64,000 nucleotides of DNA from Oceanobacillus halotolerans. Lineage in GTDB: Bacteria > Bacillota > Bacilli > Bacillales > Amphibacillaceae. Below the pieces are notes generated by a model. That model ran no database searches. It saw nothing but the letters and a program-made list of their open reading frames with translations, and was not told the DNA's origin. The stretch is taken from contig NZ_WIXL01000001.1 in the NCBI RefSeq assembly GCF_010993955.1, positions 97,317 to 161,316 of the forward strand, written 5' to 3'. Below, piece by piece: positions 52,867 through 62,206 of this stretch. Within the stretch, counting starts at the first letter, position 1. Every line of letters begins with the position of its first letter. The translations under genes were made by a program, and so were the position numbers.

Positions 52867-53003
52867 GCCCCCCAATTTAAGCTTTCTTAGGAGATCTAAG
52901 AAAGATAAGTGGAGGATCAAACTGCCTGTAAATGTCAGATTCATTCAACTAACCATCAGTAGGGGAGGAAAGGTAACCCTCACTGATGGAAGTTTCACTT
53001 TAT
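52846..53003 (+). repeat. Structured ~155-bp repeat family E, copy 3
   Basis: Preceded by TTTAT. Begins CCCGCGTGTAACGAGCAGTA and continues with the same stems as copy 2, ending GAAGTTTCACTTTAT. Its first 21 bases provide the last codons and stop of the membrane-protein gene at 52435. Confidence 0.8.
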
Positions 53004-53105
53004 CTTAAAATAGCTTTACTAAGGTTGTTTAATAATTATGAACGTGTGTATTAAAGATGACATTATATGGAAATGTCAAGGACGATTTAAGTCAGGCTTT
53101 TTTTA

Positions 53106-53218
53106 CGTTAGGAAAATTTTAGCCAAGAAGTGGACTCGATGTAGCTAAAATTTTAATGACCCAAGTATAAGAAAAACTAACACCTTCGCTAAAAGGCGAG
53201 CAAATGCGAGATTTTCTA
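53106..53218 (+). repeat. Repeat family D, copy 2
   Basis: GTTAGGAAAATTTTAGCC, AAGAAGTGGACTCGA, GCTAAAATTTTAATGACCC, AAGTATAAGAAAAACTAACAC and CTTCGCTAAAAGGCG ... AAATGCGAGATTTTCT. It lies in the long gap before htpG (53004-53919), which is entirely repeats and short spacers. Confidence 0.6.
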
Positions 53219-53378
53219 TTGCGGATTATGCAGTTATTTAGTGTGCGGCTGTGGTTGCTAGTTAGTTTGTTTTTTCATATTGTTTTAGCATCGTAATTGA
53301 CACGAACTATAGGATATGATATTAAAATAAAAGAGTGTTATCACTTGCATAAGGTGAGTGCTAAAAAGAAACATTTAT

Positions 53379-53535
53379 CCCGCATATAACGGGCAGTAAG
53401 ACCCCCCACTTCAAGCTTTCTTAGGAGATCTAAGGAAGATAAGTGGAGGATCAAACTGCCTGTAAATGCCCGATTCGTTCAACTAACCATTAGTGGGGGA
53501 GGAAAGGAAACCCCCACTAATTGAAGTGTCACTTT
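53379..53535 (+). repeat. Structured ~155-bp repeat family E, copy 4
   Basis: Preceded by TTTAT. Begins CCCGCATATAACGGGCAGTA; same stems and the block CCCGATTCGTTCAACTAACC; ends GAAGTGTCACTTTTT. Confidence 0.8.
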
Positions 53536-53604
53536 TTCTATATAAAAAGCTCTTTCTTGCTGTTTTCTATGTCACATAATCCATATAATACGTCGTAAGG
53601 TGGC

Positions 53605-53850
53605 GAATTAATTTCCGCTTCAGACAGTCGCTTTCACCTCAAAGAGGATTGATTTAAGACCTCGAGGGGGTAGGTACTAGCCGATGAAAGCGCCACGTCC
53701 TTATGTCTATCGGCACTAGGACGTCCTGTCCGTCGAAACTAGCCTAGGAGACCCCGCAGTGTGGGTATCACCAGGAGCTTTGTGGCGAATCCACGGTAAA
53801 GTAGACACTATGACAACGAAATGCTTTACCGAAGCGGTAATGATAGAGAA
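53605..53850. repeat. Intergenic repeat family A, copy 3
   Basis: Shares CTTCAGACAGTCGCTTTC, GCCTAGGAGACCCCGCAGTG, CGGTAAAGTAGACACTATGAC and GCGGTAATG blocks with copy 1 (CTTCGGACAGTCGCTTTCCGC and GTAAAGTAGACACTGTC), with an internal deletion. It lies directly upstream of htpG. Confidence 0.7.
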
Positions 53851-53919
53851 AACATTCTTGTATGCTACTAGAAAGGTAACATATAGTTCTATAAAAAATC
53901 AGATGAAGGAGAGATGACA

Positions 53920-55800
53920 ATGGCAAAGCATGCTTTTCAGGCAGAGTCTAAACGACTACTCGAAATGATGATCAATTCGATTTATTCACAGCGGGAAGTG
54001 TTTTTACGTGAGTTGATTTCTAATGCAAGTGATGCGATTGATAAAATCTATTACAAAGCATTAACCGACGATTCGTTAAGCTTTGATCCAGAAAACTACT
54101 ACATAAAGATTTCTGCAGATAAAGACACACGAACCCTTAAAGTAGTGGATACTGGAATTGGGATGACCAAGGACGAAATGGAAAACAATCTTGGTATTAT
54201 TGCAAAAAGTGGGTCATTAGCCTTCAAAAATGAAAATGAAATAAAAGATGGACATGATATTATTGGCCAATTTGGGGTTGGTTTTTATGCTGCGTTTATG
54301 GTAGCAGATGTTGTAACGGTAAAAAGTAAAGCACTAAATAGTGATGAAGCTTTTAAATGGGAATCAGAAGGAACAGATGGGTATACAATTGAACCTTGTG
54401 ATAAGCAAGATGTTGGGACAGAAGTAACGCTAAAAATTAAGACGAACACAGAAGATGAGCGATTTGATGATTTTTTAGAAGAACATCGTTTACAAGAGAT
54501 TATTAAAAAGTATTCTGACTTTATTCGCTATCCAATTAAGATGGATGTTACTGTCAAAGAGCCAAAAGAGGATAATGAAGAAGAATACGACGAATATGTG
54601 GAAGAACAGACTGTTAACAGCATGGTGCCAATCTGGCGTAAAAATAAAAGTGAGCTAACCGATGAAGATTACGAGAATTTTTATAAGGAAAAACGGTATG
54701 GATTTGATAAGCCATTAAAACATATACACTTAAATGTGGATGGCACTGTGCGCTATAATGCGATTTTGTATATTCCAGAAAATGTGCCATTTGATTATTA
54801 CACAAAGGAATATGAAAAAGGCTTAGAGCTATATTCAAATGGTGTATTAATTATGGAAAAATGTTCAGATCTTTTACCAGATTTCTTCGGCTTTGTGAAA
54901 GGGATGGTGGATTCTGAGGATCTTTCGTTAAATATTTCACGGGAAATGCTGCAGCATGACCGCCAGCTAAAAGTCATTGCGAAAAACATTCAAAAGAAAA
55001 TCAAAAGCCAATTAAAAAGTATGTTAAAAAATGAACGGGAAGACTATGAGAAATTCTATGATTCCTTTGGTAAACAGCTGAAGTTTGGTGTGTACAATGA
55101 TTTTGGTGCAAACAAAGATGTGCTAAAAGATTTATTGTTATTCTATTCCTCTACTGAGAAAAAGCTAGTTACATTAGACGAATATGTTTCTAGAATGCCA
55201 GAGGATCAAAAATATATTTACTATGCTGCTGGTGAATCGTATGACAAGATTGAAAAGCTTCCGCAAACTGAAGTGGTTGCTGACAAAGGATATGAAATTC
55301 TTTACTTCACCGATGAAGTCGATGAATTTGCGATCAAAATACTAATGTCCTATGACGATAAAGAGTTCCGTTCCGTATCCAGTGGGGACTTAGGTATTGA
55401 AGAAGACGACGAAAAAGCGAGTGAAGAAGATAAGGAAGAGAATAAAGATCTCTTTGAGCATATGAAGAGTGTATTAGCTGGACAGGTGAAGGATGTGAAG
55501 GCATCAAATCGCTTGAAAACACATCCAGTATGCTTATCAGCAGATGGCGAAATCTCGATTGAAATGGAAAAAGTGATTAATTCAATGCCAGATAATCAAC
55601 AAATTCAAGCAGATAAAGTATTAGAAATAAATACGAATCATGAGGTCTTCCAATCCTTGAGAGATGCATTTGAAAATGACAAAGAAAAACTTGATTTATA
55701 TACGAAAATTTTATTTAACCAAGCTCTATTGATTGAAGGACTACCAGTAAGCGATCCAGTAGCCTTCACGAGTGATATGTGTAAAGTGATGGTATCGTAA
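53920..55800 (+). CDS. htpG: HSP90-family molecular chaperone HtpG
   Basis: ATP-dependent cytosolic chaperone, 626 residues, the expected length. The GHKL ATP-binding domain has [27 protein letters not shown] and [16 protein letters not shown]; the middle domain and C-terminal dimerisation domain follow, with [11 protein letters not shown] late. Two ATGs exist: 53914 and 53920. The second is chosen because it lies about eight bases after AAGGAG and gives [15 protein letters not shown] typical intrinsic terminator follows at 55832. Upstream DNA is filled with repeats, so the promoter lies close to the start; no CIRCE element (TTAGCACTC-N9-GAGTGCTAA) was noticed. Confidence 0.96.
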   Translation: MAKHAFQAESKRLLEMMINSIYSQREVFLRELISNASDAIDKIYYKALTDDSLSFDPENYYIKISADKDTRTLKVVDTGIGMTKDEMENNLGIIAKSGSLAFKNENEIKDGHDIIGQFGVGFYAAFMVADVVTVKSKALNSDEAFKWESEGTDGYTIEPCDKQDVGTEVTLKIKTNTEDERFDDFLEEHRLQEIIKKYSDFIRYPIKMDVTVKEPKEDNEEEYDEYVEEQTVNSMVPIWRKNKSELTDEDYENFYKEKRYGFDKPLKHIHLNVDGTVRYNAILYIPENVPFDYYTKEYEKGLELYSNGVLIMEKCSDLLPDFFGFVKGMVDSEDLSLNISREMLQHDRQLKVIAKNIQKKIKSQLKSMLKNEREDYEKFYDSFGKQLKFGVYNDFGANKDVLKDLLLFYSSTEKKLVTLDEYVSRMPEDQKYIYYAAGESYDKIEKLPQTEVVADKGYEILYFTDEVDEFAIKILMSYDDKEFRSVSSGDLGIEEDDEKASEEDKEENKDLFEHMKSVLAGQVKDVKASNRLKTHPVCLSADGEISIEMEKVINSMPDNQQIQADKVLEINTNHEVFQSLRDAFENDKEKLDLYTKILFNQALLIEGLPVSDPVAFTSDMCKVMVS

Positions 55801-55831
55801 TGGCCTAAATATACAACATTTGGAAAATGGG

Positions 55832-55874
55832 AAAGGGAAGTAGCCTACTAAACTAGGCCACTTCCCTTTTTTCA
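55832..55874 (+). terminator. Terminator after htpG
   Basis: GGGAAGTAGCCT pairs with AGGCCACTTCCC, then TTTTTT. Confidence 0.88.
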
Positions 55875-55879
55875 TTCCA

Positions 55880-55958
55880 TGTTAGGAAAGTATAAAATTT
55901 TAGCTAAGAAGTGGATTCGACGTTGCCAAAATTTTAATGTCCCAAGTATAAGAAAAAC
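55880..55958 (+). repeat. Repeat family D, copy 3 (shortened)
   Basis: GTTAGGAAAGTATAAAATTTT, AGCTAAGAAGTGG, CCAAAATTTTAATGTCCC and AAGTATAAGAAAAACC, after which the family D sequence stops and a hairpin element begins at 55961. Confidence 0.6.
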
Positions 55959-55964
55959 CGGGTG

Positions 55965-56012
55965 GTGCCTGTCACTCCCCGAATTCGACAAAATTCGGGG
56001 AGTGACAGGCAC
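55965..56012. repeat. Perfect 21-bp inverted-repeat hairpin (REP-like)
   Basis: GTGCCTGTCACTCCCCGAATT pairs perfectly with its complement across a 6-base loop (CGACAA). No T-run follows, so it is not a normal terminator. It replaces the expected tail of a family D repeat, as if inserted there. GTGCCTGTCAC-type palindromes are known as REP-like mobile elements in Bacillaceae (from memory). Confidence 0.7.
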
Positions 56013-56094
56013 TCTTGTGATGTTTAGCACATCTAATTTGCTGCTTTTATGCTATGATCGCGTATAGATTGGGATAAGAAAGGTGTATGAAGGA

Positions 56095-57009
56095 ATGGTT
56101 GAATTAGTAGCAACAGCAGAATCAATTGATCAGGCGAAAGCTTTAGTAGAATCTGGAGTGGATACGCTTTATATCGGAAATGATGAGTTTGGATTACGTT
56201 TGCCAACCTCTTTTTCTAGTGAAGAAATGGAGGAAATAACAACGTTTGCCCATCTAAATGGCAAAAAAGTTACCGTAGCAGTTAATGCGATCATGCACAA
56301 TGATCGAATCGATAAAGTAGTTCCCTATGTCCAATCTTTAATAGACATTGGGGTAGATGCCATTACCGTTGGAGATCCTGGTGTTATTCACTTAATCCAG
56401 TCTAACAACTTAAAAATACCATACATTTATGATGCACAAACGTTAGTAACAAGTGCTAAACATATTAATTTTTGGGCAAAACGCGGTGCGACTGGTGCTG
56501 TCCTAGCCAGAGAAATCACCCATGAAGAATTAAAATCTATTGGGGAAAATGTAGTCGTACCAGCTGAAGTACAAGTTTACGGAGCAACGTGCATCCATCA
56601 CTCTAAGCGGCCACTAGTAGAAAATTATTATAATTTCACCCAAACAGCTAAACCAGAAGAAAATGATTTATACGTATCAGAACCGAAAAAACCAGAAACA
56701 CACTACTCGATTTACGAAGATATAAATGGGACACATGTGTTTAACACAGATGATATAAACTTGATGCCATTCATCAGACAATTAAGAGATGCAAATCTGA
56801 CCCACTGGAAATTGGATGGTATTTACACACCTGGTGATAACTTTGTGCAAATTGCACGTTTATTCGTAAAAGCAAAACAGGCAATTGCTGAAAATCAACT
56901 AACAGATGACGTAATTCAACAGTTAAATGAACAACTACTAACCTTACATCCGGCAGAACGAACACTGGATGCAGGATTCTTTGTGAAAGATCCAGACGAA
57001 GTACAATAG
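56095..57009 (+). CDS. trhP1: Peptidase U32-family tRNA hydroxylation protein TrhP1 (YrrN)
   Basis: U32-family protein of about 304 residues, the first partner in tRNA wobble-uridine hydroxylation (ho5U, prephenate-dependent) with the protein encoded next. Visible features are the N-terminal VATAESIDQAKALVESGVDT, the barrel segments DTLYIGNDEFGLRLP and VQVYGATCIHHSKRPLVENYY in place of the Fe-S-type cysteine cluster of its partner, and TLVTSAKHINFW. The ATG at 56095 fits the usual MVELVATAE start; the GTG at 56083 touches the ribosome site AAAGG. Order yrrN-yrrO matches B. subtilis, but the preceding yrrM-type methyltransferase gene is missing here. Confidence 0.88.
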   Translation: MVELVATAESIDQAKALVESGVDTLYIGNDEFGLRLPTSFSSEEMEEITTFAHLNGKKVTVAVNAIMHNDRIDKVVPYVQSLIDIGVDAITVGDPGVIHLIQSNNLKIPYIYDAQTLVTSAKHINFWAKRGATGAVLAREITHEELKSIGENVVVPAEVQVYGATCIHHSKRPLVENYYNFTQTAKPEENDLYVSEPKKPETHYSIYEDINGTHVFNTDDINLMPFIRQLRDANLTHWKLDGIYTPGDNFVQIARLFVKAKQAIAENQLTDDVIQQLNEQLLTLHPAERTLDAGFFVKDPDEVQ

Positions 57010-57023
57010 GTGGGGATGAAACA

Positions 57024-58259
57024 ATGATGAAAACAAAATTAAAAAAACCAGAAGTGTTAGCACCAGCTGGTACACTAGAAAAACTAAAAACGGCAATTCG
57101 TTATGGTGCAGATGCTGTCTATATTGGTGGAAATCAATATGGTTTAAGAAGTCGTGCTGGAAATTTTAGCTATGATGAAATGAAAGAAGGCGTGGCTTTT
57201 GCCAACAAACATGATGCAAAAGTATATGTCACAGCAAATATGGTGACCCATGAAGGAGATGAAGAAGGTGCGGGGGAATTTTTCCGCAAGTTGCGTGATA
57301 TTGGCATTGATGCCGTTATCGTTTCTGATCCAGCTTTAATCGAGATTTGTGCCATGGATGCACCTGGTTTGCCAATCCATCTTTCCACCCAAGCATCTGC
57401 AACGAACTACGAGACACTTAACTTCTGGCATAAAGAAGGCTTAGAACGTGTTGTGTTGGCTCGTGAAGTTGGGATGGACGAAATCAAAGAAATGCAGGAA
57501 AAGACAGACGTGGAAATTGAGGCCTTTATACATGGGGCGATGTGTATTTCGTATTCAGGACGCTGTACCTTGAGTAACCATATGTCCAATCGTGACGCCA
57601 ATCGCGGCGGGTGTTCACAGTCCTGTCGCTGGAAATACGATTTATTTGAAATGCCACAGCCTGAACAGCACGAATCTGTATTAGCTGGAGACCCAGTTGA
57701 AGATTTCTCGATGAGTGCAGTTGATATGTCCATGATTCGTCATATCCCTGATTTAGTGGAAAATGGTGTAGACAGCTTGAAAATTGAAGGGCGCATGAAG
57801 TCCATTCACTATGTATCAACGGTTGCCAATGTATATCGCAAAGCCGTGGATGCTTATTGTGAAGACCCTGAAAACTACGAGTTTAAACAGGAATGGGAAG
57901 ATGAGTTATGGAAGGTGGCAACACGTGAATTAGCATCAGGCTTTTACTATGGTATGCCAACAGAAAATGAACAGCTATTTGGCAAGCGCCGTAAAATTCC
58001 GGCTTATTCCTTTATTGGACAAGTTCTTCTTTATGATGAGGAAACCAAAATCGCAACCATTCAACAGCGTAATCTGTTTGAAGTTGGTGATGACATTGAA
58101 TTTTACGGACCAGGGTTTGATCATGTTTCCCAAACGATTCATCAAATGTGGGATGAAGAAGGAAACGAGATTGATCGCGCACCACGAGCAATGATGACTG
58201 TCAAAATGAAAGTAGATCACCCTGTAAAACCGTATGATATGATGCGAAAACGTAAATAG
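57024..58259 (+). CDS. trhP2: Peptidase U32-family tRNA hydroxylation protein TrhP2 (YrrO)
   Basis: Protein of 411 residues. The N-terminal barrel has the U32 opening KKPEVLAPAGTLEKLKTAIR and the conserved ADAVYIGG; near residues 170-200 are the cysteines GAMCISYSGRC, RGGCSQSCRWK, which probably bind an iron-sulfur cluster; the C-terminal domain has SFIGQVLLYDEETK, a typical U32 beta-barrel. It acts with TrhP1 in tRNA hydroxylation. It follows trhP1 by 14 bases with GGTGGGGATG upstream, so the two form an operon. The second ATG (57027) is an equally good start. Confidence 0.92.
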   Translation: MMKTKLKKPEVLAPAGTLEKLKTAIRYGADAVYIGGNQYGLRSRAGNFSYDEMKEGVAFANKHDAKVYVTANMVTHEGDEEGAGEFFRKLRDIGIDAVIVSDPALIEICAMDAPGLPIHLSTQASATNYETLNFWHKEGLERVVLAREVGMDEIKEMQEKTDVEIEAFIHGAMCISYSGRCTLSNHMSNRDANRGGCSQSCRWKYDLFEMPQPEQHESVLAGDPVEDFSMSAVDMSMIRHIPDLVENGVDSLKIEGRMKSIHYVSTVANVYRKAVDAYCEDPENYEFKQEWEDELWKVATRELASGFYYGMPTENEQLFGKRRKIPAYSFIGQVLLYDEETKIATIQQRNLFEVGDDIEFYGPGFDHVSQTIHQMWDEEGNEIDRAPRAMMTVKMKVDHPVKPYDMMRKRK

Positions 58260-58266
58260 ATTTCCT

Positions 58267-58500
58267 AAGTAGTTCCGTTAACGCAGAGAAAACAAGAAAT
58301 AACAATTAAATTAACAGGCATTTTAGCGATTGTTTTAGTACCTGCTGCTTGTTGATATAAAGCAATTTAATATTCTTTAACAAGGCAAATGGCATTACTA
58401 TTAGAAGTACAAACAGCAGGGTGACAGTTTTTATTGACATACGTTTGAAATGGTGCGAAAATCGTTGTTAATTCATGTGTTAATTAGGTAATTATTAGAA
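58267..58500 (+). repeat. Repeat family C, diverged copy
   Basis: Opens AAGTAGTTCCGTTAACGC, then AGAGAAAACAAGAAATAACA, similar to the start of the element at 61873 but diverging after about 60 bases. It fills most of the 480-base gap between trhP2 and the next gene. Confidence 0.45.
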
Positions 58501-58509
58501 GTGAAGAAA

Positions 58510-58537
58510 AAGGCATTGCTACTTTTAGCAATGCCTT
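58510..58537 (+). terminator. Hairpin, possible terminator for the trhP operon
   Basis: AAGGCATTGCT pairs with AGCAATGCCTT over a 6-base loop; the trailing bases (GTGTTAAATTT) are only partly T-rich. Confidence 0.6.
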
Positions 58538-58742
58538 GTGTTAAATTTAATTGAGCGTTCTTCAACGCACCCGTTACGTCAAGTCCATTTTTTCACAAAT
58601 CTTACTTAGTTTATAATATTTGATAGAAAATGAAGGATGGATTTACTCCATTTACGAAGATGAACGTCCACGCCTCCCATTTAGAGAATAGTTATTGGTT
58701 AATAAGGGAAAAGTAAAGCATTATTTGTTAGGAGGATAGAAA

Positions 58743-59162
58743 GTGTTGAAAAGATTTTTAACCACTGTACTAGCTACTATATTATTTGCAGCAATATTCT
58801 CTTGGGTTTCCTATGTGCCTAGTTCGCAACGTGACCCGAATGTTTATTATTTTGGGTTTTTTGAAACGGCTGTTTTTGTCGTTATTTATACTGGTCCAGC
58901 TTATTTACTTGCGGGTTTACCTGTTTCCATCTTAATTGATAAATTAGTTGGAAGTTTTAATAGAAAATCCAGATGGGTACGTTATTTTGTCGGATTCGGT
59001 TTGTACTCGTTAGCTGGTATACTCGTTGGCCTAATTTATCTTATCCTATTTTTCCAAAGCTTCTATTTATCTAATGTTGTTACATTCTCCATATACGGAT
59101 TTGTAGCATCTAACCTTTACTATCATTTGTCATTACTAGTTTCAATGATAAAGAAGAAGTAA
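58743..59162 (+). CDS. UPF0715-like small membrane protein
   Basis: Membrane protein of 139 residues with four hydrophobic helices: LTTVLATILFAAIFSWV, FFETAVFVVIYTGPAYLLAG, FVGFGLYSLAGILVGLIYLI and a C-terminal one ending in MIKKK. It resembles the UPF0715 family by length and helix pattern; function unknown. GTG start behind AGGAGGATAGAAA. No operon partner is close; a diguanylate cyclase/phosphodiesterase gene faces it from the right. Confidence 0.6.
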   Translation: MLKRFLTTVLATILFAAIFSWVSYVPSSQRDPNVYYFGFFETAVFVVIYTGPAYLLAGLPVSILIDKLVGSFNRKSRWVRYFVGFGLYSLAGILVGLIYLILFFQSFYLSNVVTFSIYGFVASNLYYHLSLLVSMIKKK

Positions 59163-59326
59163 AGCAATTTAGGACATCTTTTAGATGAGATTGGTATAAT
59201 AGGCTCTTTTCCCATTCTTTGTTGGTTTTTAACGTCACATCTTCTATCGTATCGTCCTAATTTTAACTTCCACCCCTTTTAACAGCACCACATTAACGGT
59301 GGTGCCACTATTCGCCATGTCCATCG

Positions 59327-61030
59327 TTATACACCAGCTGCCTTTTGCAGAAAAAGGGTTGGGATATCATCTGCTTCAACTGGTTTACTCCAATAATAAC
59401 CTTGGCCTTCATGACAATCTTGCTGCTTCAAGTACGCCAACTGCTCTTTATTTTCAATTCCTTCTGCTAATACATTAAATGTTAAGTTTTTCCCCATGTG
59501 AATAATCGTATCAATGATGATTTCTCCATCCATATTTAAGTCATCAATAAAGGATTTGTCTATTTTTAACGTATCGATTTCTAAACGATTCAAATAACTT
59601 AATGAAGAATAGCCTGTTCCAAAATCATCAATGGAAATCTTCACGCCTAATTCTTTTAGTGTTTCTATCGTTTTAATTGATTTGTCCATGTGAAGGATCG
59701 CATTCTCCGTAATCTCTAACTCTAAACAATGTGGATCGAGCCCAGTCTCGTTTAGGATCTGGCGTACATCGGAAATGAAATGTTCATGTCGAAATTGAAT
59801 GGGTGATACATTGACTGCAATCCGACCTATTCCCATTCCTAGATCAACCCATTGTTTCATTTGATGACAAACAGAACGCATGACCCATCGACCAACAGGA
59901 ATAATCAGACCAATGTCTTCTAGTAATGGAATGAATTCTGTAGGTGAAACAGTTCCTAGTTTCGGATTATCCCACCTTAGTAAAGCTTCCGCACCCACAA
60001 TTTGGTTACTTGTTAAATTCACAAGTGGTTGGTATACAATACGAAATTCATCTTTCGTTAATGCGTGTTTTATTTCTTGTTCTAGTTGGTAGAATCGTTC
60101 TAATTCCATATTTTGTTCCAGAGTATTAAAGCAATAAGAATTGCCACCTTGTTTTTTAGCATGGTACATGGCAGTATCCGCTTGTTTAATTAATGTTCCA
60201 ACGAATGACTCCAATTCAGAAGGCTCATGATTGGTTACGACTCCTGTACTAATTCCAATACTGGTAGAAGTGTAGATTTGTTTGCTATTACACTTAAATG
60301 GAAACGAAAATGCTTGTAGAATTTTGGTTGCAACGGTGTGCATATGATCCATTGAGTGATCCTCGTTTAATAAAATAACAAACTCATCGCCACCAAGTCG
60401 TGCAATGAAATCGGTTTTCCGGAGACAGCCTTTTAATCGTTTTGCAGCCTCTTGCAGTATAAGATCTCCTATATGATGACCAAACGTATCGTTGATCGAT
60501 TTAAATCGGTCAATATCTAGAAAGAAGGCAGTGAAACGATTTCCATTCATATGCTCTTTTAGCCATGCAGGTAGGCCATTACGATTTGGCAACTGAGTTA
60601 ATGCATCGAAATATGCCATTCGTTCAATTTTTTCTGCATAGCGTTTCCGTTTTGTAATATCATGGCGAATGGCAATATATTGGTATGGTTCTCCGTTTTC
60701 ATCTAAAAAAGGTACAATAGTGGAGTCCACCCAATAATATTTGCCATCCTTTGTTTTATTTTTAATTTCACCTTTCCAGACGTTACCTGAGCTAATGGTT
60801 TTCCACAAATTTGCGAAAAATTGTTTCGTATGATGACCAGAATTTACGACATTCTGCTTATTACCAATTAACTCTTCCCTACTATATTTGGAAACTTCAC
60901 AAAATCGATCATTTGCAAATTGAATCACACCCCTATGATCTGTAATAGCAACCATGGATGACTCGTTTAGGGCGAATTCAATTTCTTTTAATCGTTTCAA
61001 TGCATGATTTAGTTCTGTTTCATAGCGCAT
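59327..61030 (-). CDS. PAS-GGDEF-EAL cyclic di-GMP signalling protein
   Basis: Cytoplasmic-looking protein of 567 residues. A PAS/PAC sensor (about 15-130: SMVAITDHRGVIQFANDRFC) precedes a GGDEF diguanylate cyclase domain with FARLGGDEFVILL (motif intact, near 210) and an EAL phosphodiesterase domain with VGAEALLRWDNP (near 330) and ISIDDFGTGYSSLSYL. Both active sites look intact, so it may both make and break cyclic di-GMP under PAS control. The PAS ligand is unknown. ATG at 61030 behind GAGGTG; a longer frame adds three residues. The HD-GYP-like gene at 12051 is a second potential turnover enzyme in this genome. Confidence 0.92.
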   Translation of the reverse strand: MRYETELNHALKRLKEIEFALNESSMVAITDHRGVIQFANDRFCEVSKYSREELIGNKQNVVNSGHHTKQFFANLWKTISSGNVWKGEIKNKTKDGKYYWVDSTIVPFLDENGEPYQYIAIRHDITKRKRYAEKIERMAYFDALTQLPNRNGLPAWLKEHMNGNRFTAFFLDIDRFKSINDTFGHHIGDLILQEAAKRLKGCLRKTDFIARLGGDEFVILLNEDHSMDHMHTVATKILQAFSFPFKCNSKQIYTSTSIGISTGVVTNHEPSELESFVGTLIKQADTAMYHAKKQGGNSYCFNTLEQNMELERFYQLEQEIKHALTKDEFRIVYQPLVNLTSNQIVGAEALLRWDNPKLGTVSPTEFIPLLEDIGLIIPVGRWVMRSVCHQMKQWVDLGMGIGRIAVNVSPIQFRHEHFISDVRQILNETGLDPHCLELEITENAILHMDKSIKTIETLKELGVKISIDDFGTGYSSLSYLNRLEIDTLKIDKSFIDDLNMDGEIIIDTIIHMGKNLTFNVLAEGIENKEQLAYLKQQDCHEGQGYYWSKPVEADDIPTLFLQKAAGV

Positions 61031-61264
61031 GTTAAGCACCTCTATTCATGGATGAAGAAATTTTTTTCTTAAACATCGTTAATTATAATGGTCTAGTAAT
61101 AGTATAGGAAAAAAGTCTTGTAAATTATGTGATGAATGTCACAAAATGAAATGACAAAATAGTGACATTTGCCACATTCCACCTACATACGGTAGAGAAA
61201 AAATTAAGAATCTTATAGACATTTTTAGCGTATATGATAAAATTTATGTAAGAGGATGATGGCG

Positions 61265-61849
61265 ATGAAACAATGGATGAGAAAACTTTTTGTCATGTTT
61301 GTAGCGATTGTAACGCTAGGCATGTATGTACCACCCATTACAATGAACACGAATGCCGAGGAAGAAAAAGAAGCAGCCTCATCGAATCCCAATGTAGAGG
61401 CTGATGCAATAGCTACGCTTGTAGAAACGCACACAACGGATGAAGAGAGTGCTGAAGGACAGGATCTTTATTTCATTACGGAAAAAGCAAAAGAACAGAC
61501 GTTTCTAAAATTAGGACCAAGAATAACTTCTCAATTAGATAATAATTTAATGTCAACTATTTATGAAAATATGGAAGAAGCGATTCAATTGCTATTAGAT
61601 GAAGAGGAAATGGCTTATTACGGCATTACCGAAGACCCCTCCAATGGCACAGGGGAAAAGATTTTTCATCTATATGATACACGTACCGAAAATAATATTG
61701 CGATGTTTCACGTACGTCGTGATAAACGCCCGTTAGAGGGGTATTGGTTTAACTTCCACTACCATACATCACATGATGGGTTTTCCGAACATCATGTCCT
61801 TGGAGAGATTTTTTGGGATAAAAATACGCCACCTAATTGGATGACATAA
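61265..61849 (+). CDS. ypjP: YpjP-like protein with N-terminal signal
   Basis: Protein of about 194 residues with a hydrophobic N-terminal signal (WMRKLFVMFVAIVTLGMYVPP), then an acidic region, and a conserved C-terminal block FNFHYHTSHDGFSEHHVLGE, then NTPPNW. The histidine-rich FHYHTxHD and the final TPPxWM fit the YpjP family of Bacillaceae, of unknown function. It is probably exported or anchored outside. The third ATG of the cluster ATGATGGCGATG (61265) is preferred because AGAGGATGATGG lies before it. No operon partner. Confidence 0.75.
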   Translation: MKQWMRKLFVMFVAIVTLGMYVPPITMNTNAEEEKEAASSNPNVEADAIATLVETHTTDEESAEGQDLYFITEKAKEQTFLKLGPRITSQLDNNLMSTIYENMEEAIQLLLDEEEMAYYGITEDPSNGTGEKIFHLYDTRTENNIAMFHVRRDKRPLEGYWFNFHYHTSHDGFSEHHVLGEIFWDKNTPPNWMT

Positions 61850-61872
61850 AGAGAGCACCCCTAGTGAATGGT

Positions 61873-62110
61873 AAGTAGTTCCGTTTCGGTGGAGAAACAT
61901 ACGAAATAGCATATCAATTAGCAGACCAAATCACATATGATTTGGTCTTTTCTTTTTTCCCTATGTATCAACGATTATTGGTTTTAAACGCTTGAATTAG
62001 CATACAAAATCGCACCCCGAATAGCATAATGTCAATAGCTGTTGTCAATGTACTTTTTCCTATGTGAATTTGTATGTTATTTTCGATGCTGACTTTTTAA
62101 AACCAAGAGG
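61873..62110 (+). repeat. Repeat family C, longest copy
   Basis: Opens AAGTAGTTCCGTTTCGGTGG, then GAAATAGCATATCAATTAGC, a hairpin (GACCAAATCA ... TGATTTGGTC), GTATCAACGATT, GAATTAGCATACAAAATCG, GTCAATAGCTGTTGTCAATG and further AT-rich sequence. It fills the gap between ypjP and the 71-residue membrane-protein gene. The inverted copy is at 18940-19140. Confidence 0.7.
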
Positions 62111-62206
62111 ATAATTGTTATTTTATGTTAAAATAAATATAGAGTTTGTGAAAGAACGTACTTAAACTAACGGGGCAGGATAGTTTAAGAAAATGGAGGT
62201 GTTTTT

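Noticed and set aside
53850-53920. CIRCE or heat-shock operator before htpG
   Set aside because: No TTAGCACTC-N9-GAGTGCTAA inverted repeat is present; htpG in Bacillus is often not under CIRCE control.
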